From positions 62,001-126,000 of the forward strand of contig NZ_PNYB01000001.1 of NCBI RefSeq assembly GCF_002879855.1: a DNA stretch of 64,000 bases. The letters run 5' to 3'. Each line of letters opens with the position of its first letter. The stretch's first letter is position 1. The notes below the pieces were generated by a model that had not been told where the DNA came from, ran no database searches, and saw only the letters and a list, made by a program, of their open reading frames with translations. Source of the DNA: Trinickia soli (GTDB taxonomy: Bacteria > Pseudomonadota > Gammaproteobacteria > Burkholderiales > Burkholderiaceae). The translations under genes and the position numbers were made by a program. Shown piece after piece: positions 1 to 8,067 of the stretch.

Positions 1-203
1 GCTCACAGCGATTTCGCTCATATGGTGCCGAAAGCCTCGCAAGGTTGTCTGCGTGGCTGGGCAAAGCAGCCACGAAGAACACCGTGGCGCAAGCACTGCG
101 ACGGTTGCAGGCGGAGAACATCGTCGCCCGCCTGGGTGTGGGGCACTATCGCGTCGAGGATGAAGCATTTGCGGAGTGGCTGCGGCGCAGAAGACAGCGG
201 TAG
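1..203 (+). CDS. C-terminal fragment of an ATPase-like protein (partial, 5' end outside window)
   Basis: An open frame runs in from the window edge (phase set by the stop at 201-203) and gives about 66 residues. They end in a short winged-helix-like segment (KNTVAQALRRLQAENIV then RLGVGHYRVEDEAFAEWL) and a basic tail RRRRQR. This pattern resembles the C-terminal winged helix of P-loop ATPases of the archaeal-ATPase type, where a small HTH follows the AAA core. The catalytic part lies outside the window, so the identity is an inference from the tail alone. It converges on the LysR gene that ends at 256. Confidence 0.45.
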   Translation, partial: SQRFRSYGAESLARLSAWLGKAATKNTVAQALRRLQAENIVARLGVGHYRVEDEAFAEWLRRRRQR

Positions 204-255
204 CACCGCATGCGCGATGCCGGCGAACCCGGTGCGAATTCGCGCGTACCGGCCG

Positions 256-1182
256 TCACGATGGACTCGCCACTGCGTTTTGCGCGCACGCGCCGAACAA
301 CCACCGCCTGAATGCAGGCGCCGCTGGCGCTTCGGGACGTGCCTGAGGGCAGACCAGGAAATACCCGCGCGACGTGGTAACGGGCCCGTCGAACAGCGTG
401 ACGAGCTGCCCGCTGCTCAGGAGCTCATCGATGAGCGGTAGCCATCCGAGCGCGACGCCCTGGTGCGTCAGTGCCGCGTGCATGACGAGCGCGTAGCTGT
501 TGAACGTCGAACCCTGTTCGTCGGACGGCGCGGCCAGCCCATGCGCCGCGAACCAGCCGTTCCAGCCGAGCCAGCGTTCGGGCTCGGTGGGCTGCACGTG
601 CAGCAACGGCGCCGCACGCAAATCGGCGGGCTCGACGATCTCTGGATGGGCCTCGCGAAACGCCGGCGAGCAAACGGCGACGACCTGCTCTTGAAAGAGG
701 CGCGTGGCCGTGCAAGGCGACCAATCGCCTTCGCCGAACGCGATCGCGACGTCTGCATGGTCGCGACGCGGATCGAAGGCCGACTGCGAGGTGACGACCT
801 TGACGTTGATGTCAGGCAACCATCGTCGCAAATCCATCAGGCGCGGCACGAGCCAATACGTTGCAAAACCCGCATCGGTCAATATCGTCAAAGCGCCGTT
901 CGCGCGAGCCGCGCGAATCTCGGCGACCGCGCCACGAAGGGTCTCGATGCTTTGCCGCACTGCCTCGTAGAGCCGCCGACCATCAGCCGTCAGCGTCACG
1001 CCCCGATGCCCGCGATCGAACAAGGGGGCGCCGAGTTCCGCTTCCAACTGCACGATGCGCTGACTGACGGCCGGCTGCGTCGAGCCGAGTTCGCGCGCGG
1101 CGGCAGTGAAGCTCGCCAACCGGGCCGCGGACTCGAACACCGACAGCATCTGCAGCGGTGGCAAACGGTCTTGCTCAGACAT
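256..1182 (-). CDS. LysR-family regulator of choline sulfate genes
   Basis: 308 residues, normal for the LysR family. The N-terminal winged HTH (about residues 8-67) contains LQMLSVFESAARLASFTAAA and STQPAVSQRIVQLE. The substrate-binding domain follows from about residue 95 and is of the GcvA-like type. The gene diverges from betC across a 188-bp gap, the usual arrangement for a LysR protein controlling its neighbour, so it is probably the choline-sulfate-responsive activator. The gap (1183-1370) should hold its operator; no unambiguous T-N11-A site could be singled out by eye. Function as regulator is firm; the inducer is inferred from context. Confidence 0.9.
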   Translation of the reverse strand: MSEQDRLPPLQMLSVFESAARLASFTAAARELGSTQPAVSQRIVQLEAELGAPLFDRGHRGVTLTADGRRLYEAVRQSIETLRGAVAEIRAARANGALTILTDAGFATYWLVPRLMDLRRWLPDINVKVVTSQSAFDPRRDHADVAIAFGEGDWSPCTATRLFQEQVVAVCSPAFREAHPEIVEPADLRAAPLLHVQPTEPERWLGWNGWFAAHGLAAPSDEQGSTFNSYALVMHAALTHQGVALGWLPLIDELLSSGQLVTLFDGPVTTSRGYFLVCPQARPEAPAAPAFRRWLFGACAQNAVASPS

Positions 1183-1370
1183 AAGCGGGCCTTATGGGGC
1201 TATAAAAAACGGCCGTCTTCACACGCGAATTGTGGGTCGACATATTGGCGTCACGCGCTTCGAACGCCGCCTATCGTGCAGTGCAACGATGTTTTCGACG
1301 AATCCGAAGCGCCGGGCCTCGCAGCACGCCCTTCCGTTCCGACGAACCAATGCATTGTAAACACCCGCTC

Positions 1371-2921
1371 ATGAAGCCCACCACAGGAAAAAACATCCTC
1401 ATTCTCATGGCCGACCAGATGACGCCGTCTGCGTTGCGCGCTTACGGCAATCAGGTGTCGAAGACGCCTCGCATCGATGAGCTCGCCCGCCACGGGGTGG
1501 TGTTCGACTCGGCCTATTGCGCGAGCCCGCTGTGCGCACCGTCGCGCTTTGCGCTCATGGCGGGCAAGCTTCCGTCGAAGATCGGCGCCTACGATAACGC
1601 GGCCGAATTTCCCGCGCAAACGCTGACGTTTGCGCACTACCTGCGGGCGGCGGGCTATCGGACGGTGCTATCGGGCAAGATGCATTTTTGCGGCCCCGAT
1701 CAATTGCACGGTTTCGAAGAGCGGTTGACCACCGATATTTATCCGGCGGATTTCGGTTGGGCGCCTGATTGGGACAATCCCGAAGTGCGTCCGAGCTGGT
1801 ACCACAACATGAGTTCGGTGCTCGAGGCGGGACTCTGTGTGCGCACCAATCAGCTCGACTTCGACGACGAAGCGACCTTCGCCGTTCGCCAGAAGCTCTA
1901 TGACATTGCACGCGAACGCCAGGCGGGCCTTGATGCGAGGCCGTTTTGCGTCGTGGCGTCGCTGACGCATCCGCACGACCCTTATGCGATTTCCTCCGAC
2001 TATTGGAATCTGTATCGCGACGAAGACATCGACCTGCCGCGCACGACGTTGAGCTTCGAACAGAGCGATCCCCATTCGCGGCGCCTACGTCATGTCTGCG
2101 AGACCGACCGCACGCCGCCGACGCAGCAGCAGGTGCGCAATGCGCGTCATGCCTACTATGGCGCACTGTCGTACGTCGACGCGCAGTTCGGTTCGATCCT
2201 CGATGCGCTCGAAGCCACGGGCCTTGCCGACGACACGATCGTCGTCGTCACGTCCGACCACGGCGATATGCTCGGCGAGCGCGGGCTTTGGTACAAGATG
2301 ACGTTCTTCGAGAACGCGTCGCGCGTACCGCTGATCGTGCATGCACCGAAGCATTTTTCTGCGCGGCGGGTGGAGGGATCGGTGTCCACGATCGACCTGT
2401 TGCCGACGCTCGTCGAACTCGCAACGGGGAAGCGCGAGACCGCATGGCCCGATCCGGTCGATGGCCGAAGCCTCGTGCCGCACTTGCGCGGCGACGGCGG
2501 ACATGACGACACGTTCGGAGAATATCTGGCCGAGGGAGCCATCGCTCCGATCGTCATGATTCGTCGCGGCCGCTACAAATTCATTCATACGCCTGTCGAT
2601 CCCGATCAGCTGTTCGACCTCGAAGCCGACCCGCATGAGCTCGTCAATCTCGCCGATGACCCCGCCCATGCGGACACGGTGGCCGGTTTTCTTGTCGAGG
2701 TGCGGCAACGTTGGGACCTCGATGCGCTGAATCACGCAGTCATCGCCAGCCAGCGCCGTCGGCGTTTCCATTACGCGGCGACGACGCAAGGGCGAGTCCA
2801 GGCATGGGACTGGCAACCGTTCAACGACGCGAGCCAGCGGTACATGCGCAATCACATCGAACTCGACACGCTCGAAGCGATGGCGCGATTTCCGCGCGTA
2901 ACTCAAGTGAAGAACGAATGA
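1371..2921 (+). CDS. betC: Choline-sulfatase
   Basis: 516 residues. It hydrolyses choline-O-sulfate to choline and sulfate. The sulfatase signature C-x-P-S-R appears as CAPSRFALMAGK; Cys55 is the residue expected to become formylglycine. Metal ligands include Asp near LILMADQM and the later DHGDMLGERG motif. The C-terminal choline-sulfatase region (about 460-516) is complete. The start at 1371 (MKPTTGKN) was chosen because sulfatase homology begins there; an in-frame ATG at 1230 would add 47 unlike residues. The gene is followed by a choline-binding protein and a porin and diverges from a LysR gene. Confidence 0.93.
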   Translation: MKPTTGKNILILMADQMTPSALRAYGNQVSKTPRIDELARHGVVFDSAYCASPLCAPSRFALMAGKLPSKIGAYDNAAEFPAQTLTFAHYLRAAGYRTVLSGKMHFCGPDQLHGFEERLTTDIYPADFGWAPDWDNPEVRPSWYHNMSSVLEAGLCVRTNQLDFDDEATFAVRQKLYDIARERQAGLDARPFCVVASLTHPHDPYAISSDYWNLYRDEDIDLPRTTLSFEQSDPHSRRLRHVCETDRTPPTQQQVRNARHAYYGALSYVDAQFGSILDALEATGLADDTIVVVTSDHGDMLGERGLWYKMTFFENASRVPLIVHAPKHFSARRVEGSVSTIDLLPTLVELATGKRETAWPDPVDGRSLVPHLRGDGGHDDTFGEYLAEGAIAPIVMIRRGRYKFIHTPVDPDQLFDLEADPHELVNLADDPAHADTVAGFLVEVRQRWDLDALNHAVIASQRRRRFHYAATTQGRVQAWDWQPFNDASQRYMRNHIELDTLEAMARFPRVTQVKNE

Positions 2922-2987
2922 CGGGGCAGCGGTTCCGCGGATGTATCAAACCACACGACAAACCAGTATCGATTGAAGGAGCAGGAG

Positions 2988-3956
2988 ATGAATCGAAACG
3001 TGTACTTATGGTCCAGGCGCTTCATATCGATGACCCTGACCGCAACGCTTGCCGCCGTCTCGCTCGCGACTCAGGCAGGGGAGCCGGGCACTTGCACGCA
3101 AGTGCGCATGGCCGATCCCGGTTGGACGGATATCGACGCGACGAATGCGATCACGGGTGTCTTGCTCAAAGCGCTCGGCTATCAGCAAACCGTTGCGAAT
3201 CTATCCGTGCCGATCACCTACGAAGGATTGAAGAAAGGTCAGGTCGATGTCTTCCTTGGCAATTGGATGCCTGCTCAAGGGCCGCTCGTCAAGCCGTTCG
3301 TCGAGAGCCATGCGATCGACGTGCTGCACGCAAACCTGAGCAATGCGAAGTTCACATTGGCGGTGCCCGATTACGTCGCCGCGGCCGGGGTCCATTCGTT
3401 CGCCGATCTGGCGAAGTACGCCGACAGGTTCGGCGACAAGATCTACGGCATCGAGCCCGGCGCGCCCGCGAATCAGAACATTTCGAAGATGATCGGCGAC
3501 AAGGCGTTCGGCCTCGGCAATTGGACGCTCGTCGCATCGAGCGAAACGGCGATGCTGACGCAGGTGGAGCGGGCCGTGCGCGACAAACGATGGATCGTGT
3601 TCCTCGCGTGGGAGCCGCATTTGATGAACACGAAGTTTCACCTGACCTATCTCTCGGGCGGGGACGCGTACTTCGGCCCGAACTACGGCGGCGCGACGGT
3701 CAACACCGTCACGCGGGCGGGATTTGCCAGCCAGTGCGGCAACCTCGGCCGTCTTTTCAAGCAGATGACGTTCAACGTCGACCTTGAAAATCACATCATC
3801 GCCAGCGTGCTGCAAGACAAGGTCAATGTGAATGCAGCTGTGCGCGACGCCTTGAAGGCACACCCGGAATTGCTGAGCGCATGGCTTGACGGCGTCACGA
3901 CGACGAGCGGGGCGAACGCTCTGCAAGCCGTCGATCACGCACTTGCCGATCATTGA
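2988..3956 (+). CDS. choX: Choline ABC transporter periplasmic binding protein
   Basis: 322 residues with an N-terminal signal peptide (hydrophobic LTATLAAVSLATQAG, cleavage near residue 30). The OpuAC/ChoX-type fold is indicated by conserved aromatic ligand segments: PGWTDID, FLGNWMP and LAWEPH, which in ChoX-type proteins form the aromatic box around the trimethylammonium group. The start at 2988 follows AAGGAGCAGG. It lies 66 bp after betC, so choline freed by BetC would be captured here. The permease and ATPase genes normally next to choX are absent; a porin follows instead. The symbol is given by family resemblance. Confidence 0.87.
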   Translation: MNRNVYLWSRRFISMTLTATLAAVSLATQAGEPGTCTQVRMADPGWTDIDATNAITGVLLKALGYQQTVANLSVPITYEGLKKGQVDVFLGNWMPAQGPLVKPFVESHAIDVLHANLSNAKFTLAVPDYVAAAGVHSFADLAKYADRFGDKIYGIEPGAPANQNISKMIGDKAFGLGNWTLVASSETAMLTQVERAVRDKRWIVFLAWEPHLMNTKFHLTYLSGGDAYFGPNYGGATVNTVTRAGFASQCGNLGRLFKQMTFNVDLENHIIASVLQDKVNVNAAVRDALKAHPELLSAWLDGVTTTSGANALQAVDHALADH

Positions 3957-3991
3957 ACCGAGACCATTCACCACACTACGAGAGCGGCACC

Positions 3992-5140
3992 ATGAAACGA
4001 CCTTATGCACCGGTCCGATCGGCACTGGCACTGGCACTGGCGCTAGCCGGCCTGCCCACTGTCGGTCACGCCCAAAGCAGCGTTACGCTGTACGGCATTC
4101 TCGATGCGGGCGTGACGTACGCCAGCAATACCGGCGGTTCGCATGTCGTCAGGTTCGACGATGGAATTTCGTACGGCAACCGTTGGGGCTTGAAGGGGAC
4201 GGAGGATCTTGGCGGTGGATTGTCCGCGGTTTTTGCGCTCGAGAGCGGCTTCAAGATCGGGACGGGGCGCCTGATATTGGGCGGGGCTCAATTCGGGCGG
4301 CAAGCCTACGTAGGACTCTCGAGCCGTTGGGGAACCGTGTCGTTCGGCAATCAGCTCGATATGACCGAGGAAATGGTGTACCTGTACAACGTCTCGGCAT
4401 GGGCGAGCGGCTATGCCATTCACCAGGGGGATTTCGACAGATTCAACGGCGATCGTCTCCCGAATTCCGTCAAGTTTTTGTCGAACGACATCGACGGCTT
4501 CAAATTCGGCGGTATGTGGTCGTTCGGCAATACGGCCGGCAATTTCCATCAAAACAGCGCCTATAGCGTGGGGGCGCACTACGCGCACGGCAGCTTCACG
4601 ATGGGCGCTGCCTATACGCAGTTGAACAATCCGTTTGGCATCTATGCGTTCGATCCCTATGCGATGATCGGCACGCATACGTTCCTGGGCAGGCCGACAG
4701 TCAGCGTCGATCCCGCGACGGGCGGCATCACCGATCTGTATTCGGCCACCTCGTTCCCGGTGGACAAGCAAGGTACGTTCGGCGTCGGCGCGAGCTATGC
4801 GCTCGGGCCGGTCACGTTGATGGGCAATTTCTCGTACACGACGATCAAAGCGTTCGGGCAATCGTCGCACATGCAGGTCGGCGAGGGCGGCGCGTCATGG
4901 CGGATGACGCCTGCGCTGAGCGCGATCGGCGGCTACCAGTACACGCACTTCGAGGGGCATCATTGGAATCAGATATCGGCGGGGTTGCATTACCTGCTGT
5001 CCAAACGCACCGATGTCTATATCTCGGGAGACTATTTGAAAGCGTCGAACGGCGTCGATGCCGTGATCGGATATAGCTTTGCACCGTCGACCACGACGAC
5101 GCAGGCAGATCTGAGAATCGGCATGCGCCATTCGTTTTAA
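3992..5140 (+). CDS. Gram-negative porin, OmpC/Omp32-type trimeric beta-barrel
   Basis: 382 residues, typical of the Burkholderiales porin_4 family. A signal peptide (about 1-24, LALALALAGLPTVGHAQ) is followed by SSVTLYGILDAGVTY, the classic N-terminus of these barrels, and the protein ends in a strand terminating in Phe (RIGMRHSF), the recognition signal for outer-membrane assembly. The start at 3992 (MKRPYAP) gives the intact signal peptide; an in-frame ATG at 3953 overlaps the preceding gene. It is the last gene of the choline sulfate cluster and is followed by a hairpin terminator. Its last 23 codons and 3' flank are duplicated at 31132-31369. Confidence 0.93.
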   Translation: MKRPYAPVRSALALALALAGLPTVGHAQSSVTLYGILDAGVTYASNTGGSHVVRFDDGISYGNRWGLKGTEDLGGGLSAVFALESGFKIGTGRLILGGAQFGRQAYVGLSSRWGTVSFGNQLDMTEEMVYLYNVSAWASGYAIHQGDFDRFNGDRLPNSVKFLSNDIDGFKFGGMWSFGNTAGNFHQNSAYSVGAHYAHGSFTMGAAYTQLNNPFGIYAFDPYAMIGTHTFLGRPTVSVDPATGGITDLYSATSFPVDKQGTFGVGASYALGPVTLMGNFSYTTIKAFGQSSHMQVGEGGASWRMTPALSAIGGYQYTHFEGHHWNQISAGLHYLLSKRTDVYISGDYLKASNGVDAVIGYSFAPSTTTTQADLRIGMRHSF

Positions 5141-5310
5141 GCAGCGAACTCCTCGTCGTACTTGGGCGGGCGTGTCAGTGGCACGCGCCGCCGTTTTTTT
5201 GGGGGTGTCGGTATTTCGCGGGTGAATTGCGCGCTATCTAGACAGTTTTAAAGCCGTATTCTGTAGCTGAAGGGCGAGCCGGTCGAGTATCTGGCCGCCG
5301 ATAGCCTCCA
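5071..5310 (+). repeat. Direct repeat copy A: porin 3' end plus terminator and flank
   Basis: 240 bp covering the last 23 porin codons, the terminator and about 110 bp of flank. It recurs in the same orientation at 31132-31369, with a handful of substitutions and a 2-base indel after the T-run. Copy A is the functional one, because it completes the porin gene. The two copies bracket about 26 kb of accessory DNA. Confidence 0.92.
5165..5200 (+). terminator. Rho-independent terminator of the choline sulfate/porin cluster
   Basis: A GC-rich stem (GGCGGGCGTG paired with CACGCGCCGCC, one bulged base) around loop TCAGTGG is followed by CG and seven T residues. It sits 24 bp after the porin stop codon. 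Confidence 0.75.
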
Positions 5311-5375
5311 CGGTTATGTGACTTTGCTTTTATGTTCCCCTTACCTTAAAGTATGGATGACTGGAGGTGTGATCC

Positions 5376-5621
5376 ATGGCGGCAGCAACTATCAATTCAA
5401 AGGGCAAGGTCACGATTCCGGTGGACGTGCGCAATGAGCTTGGCCTTCGGTCTGGCGACCGGATCGAATTCAGCTTCAACGAGGCGACCGGCCGGTATGA
5501 GGTCTGTCGGGCCACGCGCTCGCTCGCGTCGCTCAAGGGCATCGTGAAGAAGCCGGCGAAGCCAATGTCGATCGAGGACTTGAACAGGGCCATCGCCGAG
5601 CAGGGGGCCTCCGCGCAATGA
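5376..5621 (+). CDS. AbrB/SpoVT-type antitoxin
   Basis: 81 residues. The N-terminal swapped-hairpin domain is clear: NSKGKVTIPVDVRNEL then LGLRSGDRIEF, the AbrB/MazE DNA-binding signature. The start follows GGAGG at 5364-5368. The stop overlaps the ATG of a broken PIN-toxin frame, the usual layout of an antitoxin-toxin pair. Because the toxin is damaged, this is probably an orphan antitoxin. A short promoter region lies in 5311-5375, just beyond the end of the porin-derived repeat. Confidence 0.85.
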   Translation: MAAATINSKGKVTIPVDVRNELGLRSGDRIEFSFNEATGRYEVCRATRSLASLKGIVKKPAKPMSIEDLNRAIAEQGASAQ

Positions 5622-5848
5622 TGGAAGTCGCGCGGGTGTTCGGGCGCTGCTATGTCGTTGAGGGCGAGCAGATGAAGGACATCATCGATTTTATGACCGA
5701 CACGAAGGAACTGGTCGTTGAAACTGCCGACACGATTCGAAAGGCGCTTCGTGTTTTCGTGGCGTCTGCGAAGGCCGATTTCGGGGACTAGCTTATCGAG
5801 CGTTCGGGGTATGTCGCCGAGTGCGAGTACACAGCGACACGCGCGATT
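5618..5848 (+). pseudogene. Decayed PIN-domain toxin
   Basis: The frame starting at 5618 encodes MEVARVFGRCYVVEGEQ and, further on, VETADTIRKALRVF and KADFGD, then hits TAG at 5789. After the stop, the same frame continues LIERSGYVAECEYTAT, which matches the conserved PIN segment ADFADCLIERSG. The N-terminal strand with the first catalytic Asp is missing and a Cys codon has become TAG, so the toxin is dead by two lesions. It is directly coupled to the AbrB antitoxin, as in intact AbrB-PIN pairs. Homology is by recognition of conserved motifs, not alignment. Confidence 0.7.
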
Positions 5849-5865
5849 GCGATCTTGACGTTTGA

Positions 5866-6175
5866 AAGTACCAGGGCGCCGAGTACGTCACCGGACTGTT
5901 TGTCGATGATCCGAACGCGGAATCGATTCACTACATAGCGGTCGATTCGAGCGACCGCTAAGATTCGGGAAAGCGCTGAGGCCCACGAAATTGACCACCG
6001 GTTGCCCGCACTGTCCGTGGTCAAAGCGGGATTCTCTACGGACGTTACGTTTAACGCGCAGCGGCCTTATTCGTGGAATGGCCGCGGCGTGGATATTGAG
6101 AATTACACGCTCACGGCCGAGGCCAGTCCGAAGTGTCTGGATTGCGGCAAGTCCGTTCGGTCGAACTTCAGCTAG
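5866..6175 (+). pseudogene. Remnant of an unidentified accessory gene (frameshifted)
   Basis: Two coding-like pieces lie in different frames. The first (from 5866) reads KYQGAEYVTGLFVDDPNAES and stops near 5960. The second (about 5939-6175) reads RESAEAHEIDHRLPAL and ends with a Cys pair (KCLDCGKSV) before TAG. They look like one small gene with a frameshift. I do not recognise the family. The stop is followed at once by an AGGAAAAC box, like the genes of the 15-21 kb array, which suggests a common origin. Confidence 0.4.
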
Positions 6176-6208
6176 GAAAACGTCGACGAAGAAACCGCAA
6201 GGGTGAAA

Positions 6209-6430
6209 ATGATAGACGAAGCTAGATGGCGAATTGTTACGAACCAAATGCAGTTGATGCCCGATGAGGCCCTGCTTATCAACAACCTAATGACGGCGGT
6301 CTTGGCTGAGTTTGATCGAAGTGGGAGCCTTGAGGGCGGCGTGCCGCTGTCAGCTCTGCTGCCGAAACCCGAAGGCGGATTACCCCCGATGGATTTGCCC
6401 CCGTACTTCCGGACACCGCCTCACACTTGA
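6209..6430 (+). CDS. Small hypothetical protein, truncated by IS3 debris
   Basis: 73 residues beginning [16 protein letters not shown]; no family recognised. The ATG at 6209 is preceded by AAGGG at 6199-6203 with good spacing; GTG at 6203 is an in-frame alternative. It follows a GGAAAAC box at 6174. The last codons run into sequence antisense to the 3' end of an IS3-family transposase, so the natural C-terminus is probably lost and the tail [10 protein letters not shown] is not original. Confidence 0.4.
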   Translation: MIDEARWRIVTNQMQLMPDEALLINNLMTAVLAEFDRSGSLEGGVPLSALLPKPEGGLPPMDLPPYFRTPPHT

Positions 6431-7178
6431 GTTGATGATTCGGTTCTGCGCCGAAATTCGCGTGGCGAACGGTATTTCAGCGCGCTATGGGGATGCTGCT
6501 CGTTGTAGTGCTCGAAGGCGACTGCAAGATTGCGTGCCGCCGTCGCGGCATCGGACGTTTTATCTTCGGCAGCCGCAAGTACAGTAGGCTGCCGATCACC
6601 CGTCAAGGTTTGCAGACGTGCAATTGATGACGAAACAGCGCACCGGCGTTGGGTAAACCCGGGACAAAAAAACGGCCTTTGAGGTCAGTCCACTTATTGG
6701 GAACCGAGCGCGCATATCCCATCATGGGCCGCCAAAAGCGGCTGACTCGCGAGAGGCCGGATACATTTACGCAAACTGTCTCGTCAGAGAACGCCCGCTT
6801 GCAACGCCGGGGCGGACCATACACTTTTTTTGCGCGACCGTACTCCACGGCTTCACGCAGGATTTCGACCTCCATCGTCTTTTTACCCAGCATCCGTTGC
6901 AGTTCGCGAACCTACTTGAGGGCCTCGGCCAACTCCGAGGCCGGCACCACTTCCTCGCCAGCGCTCACCGCCGAAAGGCTACCGCCCTGATAAAGCTTTC
7001 TCCAATGAAACAGCTGATTCGGATTCACGCCGTGCTGGCGCGCCACCATCGAGACCGTCTTGCCCGGCTCGAAACTCTCTTTGACCATCGCCAGCTTCTC
7101 TTCGGCGGACCACCGTCGGCGGCGCTCGGGTCCCGTCAACACTTCCATCACTTCGTGCTTGCTGTTAGTCGTGAACAC
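6421..7178 (-). mobile_element. IS3-family (IS2-like group) insertion sequence remnant
   Basis: The OrfA start is at 7178: an HTH containing [17 protein letters not shown] and [23 protein letters not shown] at 6912-6914 interrupts it; the same frame resumes as [18 protein letters not shown]. Most of OrfB, including the DDE residues, is deleted. Only its C-terminal tail ([20 protein letters not shown]) remains at 6421-6550. The piece between about 6600 and 6830 does not look like transposase and may be foreign. The element is dead. Confidence 0.8.
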
Positions 7179-7242
7179 AGTCTTATGCCTATCCGCTATC
7201 GTAAGTGGGGGACTGTGTCCGGAGATTCAGGGGGGCGCTCCA

Positions 7243-7338
7243 GTGAGACTGTCCACGATGACGAGCGTTGTCTGGCCCGCGTACTGCCGGGGCAATACGG
7301 ACGATGAGGTCGACGGCCTAACGCAATGGGCAGCCCTG
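7243..7338. repeat. Folded-back double scrap of vgrG
   Basis: Bases 7243-7281 match 29658-29696 of vgrG in direct orientation, and 7281-7338 match 29573-29630 as reverse complement. The two pieces share one G at the joint, so 96 bp are stitched from vgrG segments that lie only 27 bp apart in the intact gene but in opposite orientations. The remainder of 7190-7480 holds no gene that I can see. Confidence 0.85.
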
Positions 7339-7480
7339 GCCCGGCGTACCTACGTGCATCGCCCAGCCAAAACACAGCCGCGCCCAACGCGACCCAGGCC
7401 CCACAAGTTCATGGCGTTCAAAACATGCTGACGTCACGATCGCTTAAGTTGGGTGGATTGGCCCGTGAGCGGTTGCCGAT

Positions 7481-7786
7481 TCAAGCAGGCTGCGGGCCGT
7501 CGTATCCCTCGACAATAACCATATCGAGTGTCGGGGCCGGCAGCCTCAGTTTGATTGCCGCCTGATATTCCGGCGAGTGCCAGCAATCGACCGCAGCCTG
7601 AAACGACGGGAATTCGACGATAACGTTGCGCGCGCGTGTCATCCCTTCCGGCACTTCAAACCGGCCGCCCCGAGCCAAAAAGCGCCCGCCGTATTTCTTG
7701 AGCGGTTCGGCGTTTGCCGCCACATACGCTTTGTACTGCTCTTGATCGGTTACATCGACGCGAACCATCCAGTAGCCTTTCTGCAT
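7481..7786 (-). CDS. DUF1330 family protein
   Basis: 101 residues, the usual length for this ferredoxin-like dimeric alpha-beta barrel family. Characteristic segments are KGYWMVRVDVTD, LKKYGGRFLARGG and IVEFPSFQAAVDCW. Its biochemical role is unknown. The start ATG at 7786 is preceded by AGGAGA on the minus strand. It stands alone, separated from the diverging DUF2167 gene by about 280 bp, and looks like ordinary chromosome between two junk regions. Confidence 0.88.
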   Translation of the reverse strand: MQKGYWMVRVDVTDQEQYKAYVAANAEPLKKYGGRFLARGGRFEVPEGMTRARNVIVEFPSFQAAVDCWHSPEYQAAIKLRLPAPTLDMVIVEGYDGPQPA

Positions 7787-8067
7787 TGGGCTCTCCTGTG
7801 ATGGCGAGTATTACGACATGAAAACGGGTTGTACCGGAATTATCGCTCAAACCGGTCTGTCTTTTTTTAGCCGACGGTTATATCTCTGATGGGCGAAGCG
7901 GGCATCGGCTGCGTTGTTCTTGGTGCAATGCATACATAGAGACCACGGTCGAATCGAAATTGAACGATAATGTCTCGCTATCCTTCTGCGTCGTCCGGAA
8001 TTTCATCGCCTTTCAATACGTGGGAAGGATAGGTATAGCCGCGTGCCACAACAACATACACATTATT

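Noticed and set aside
5201-5310. Flank after the porin terminator as a tRNA-type attachment site
   Set aside because: No tRNA fold or gene end is present; similarity to copy B is fully explained by the 240-bp duplication.
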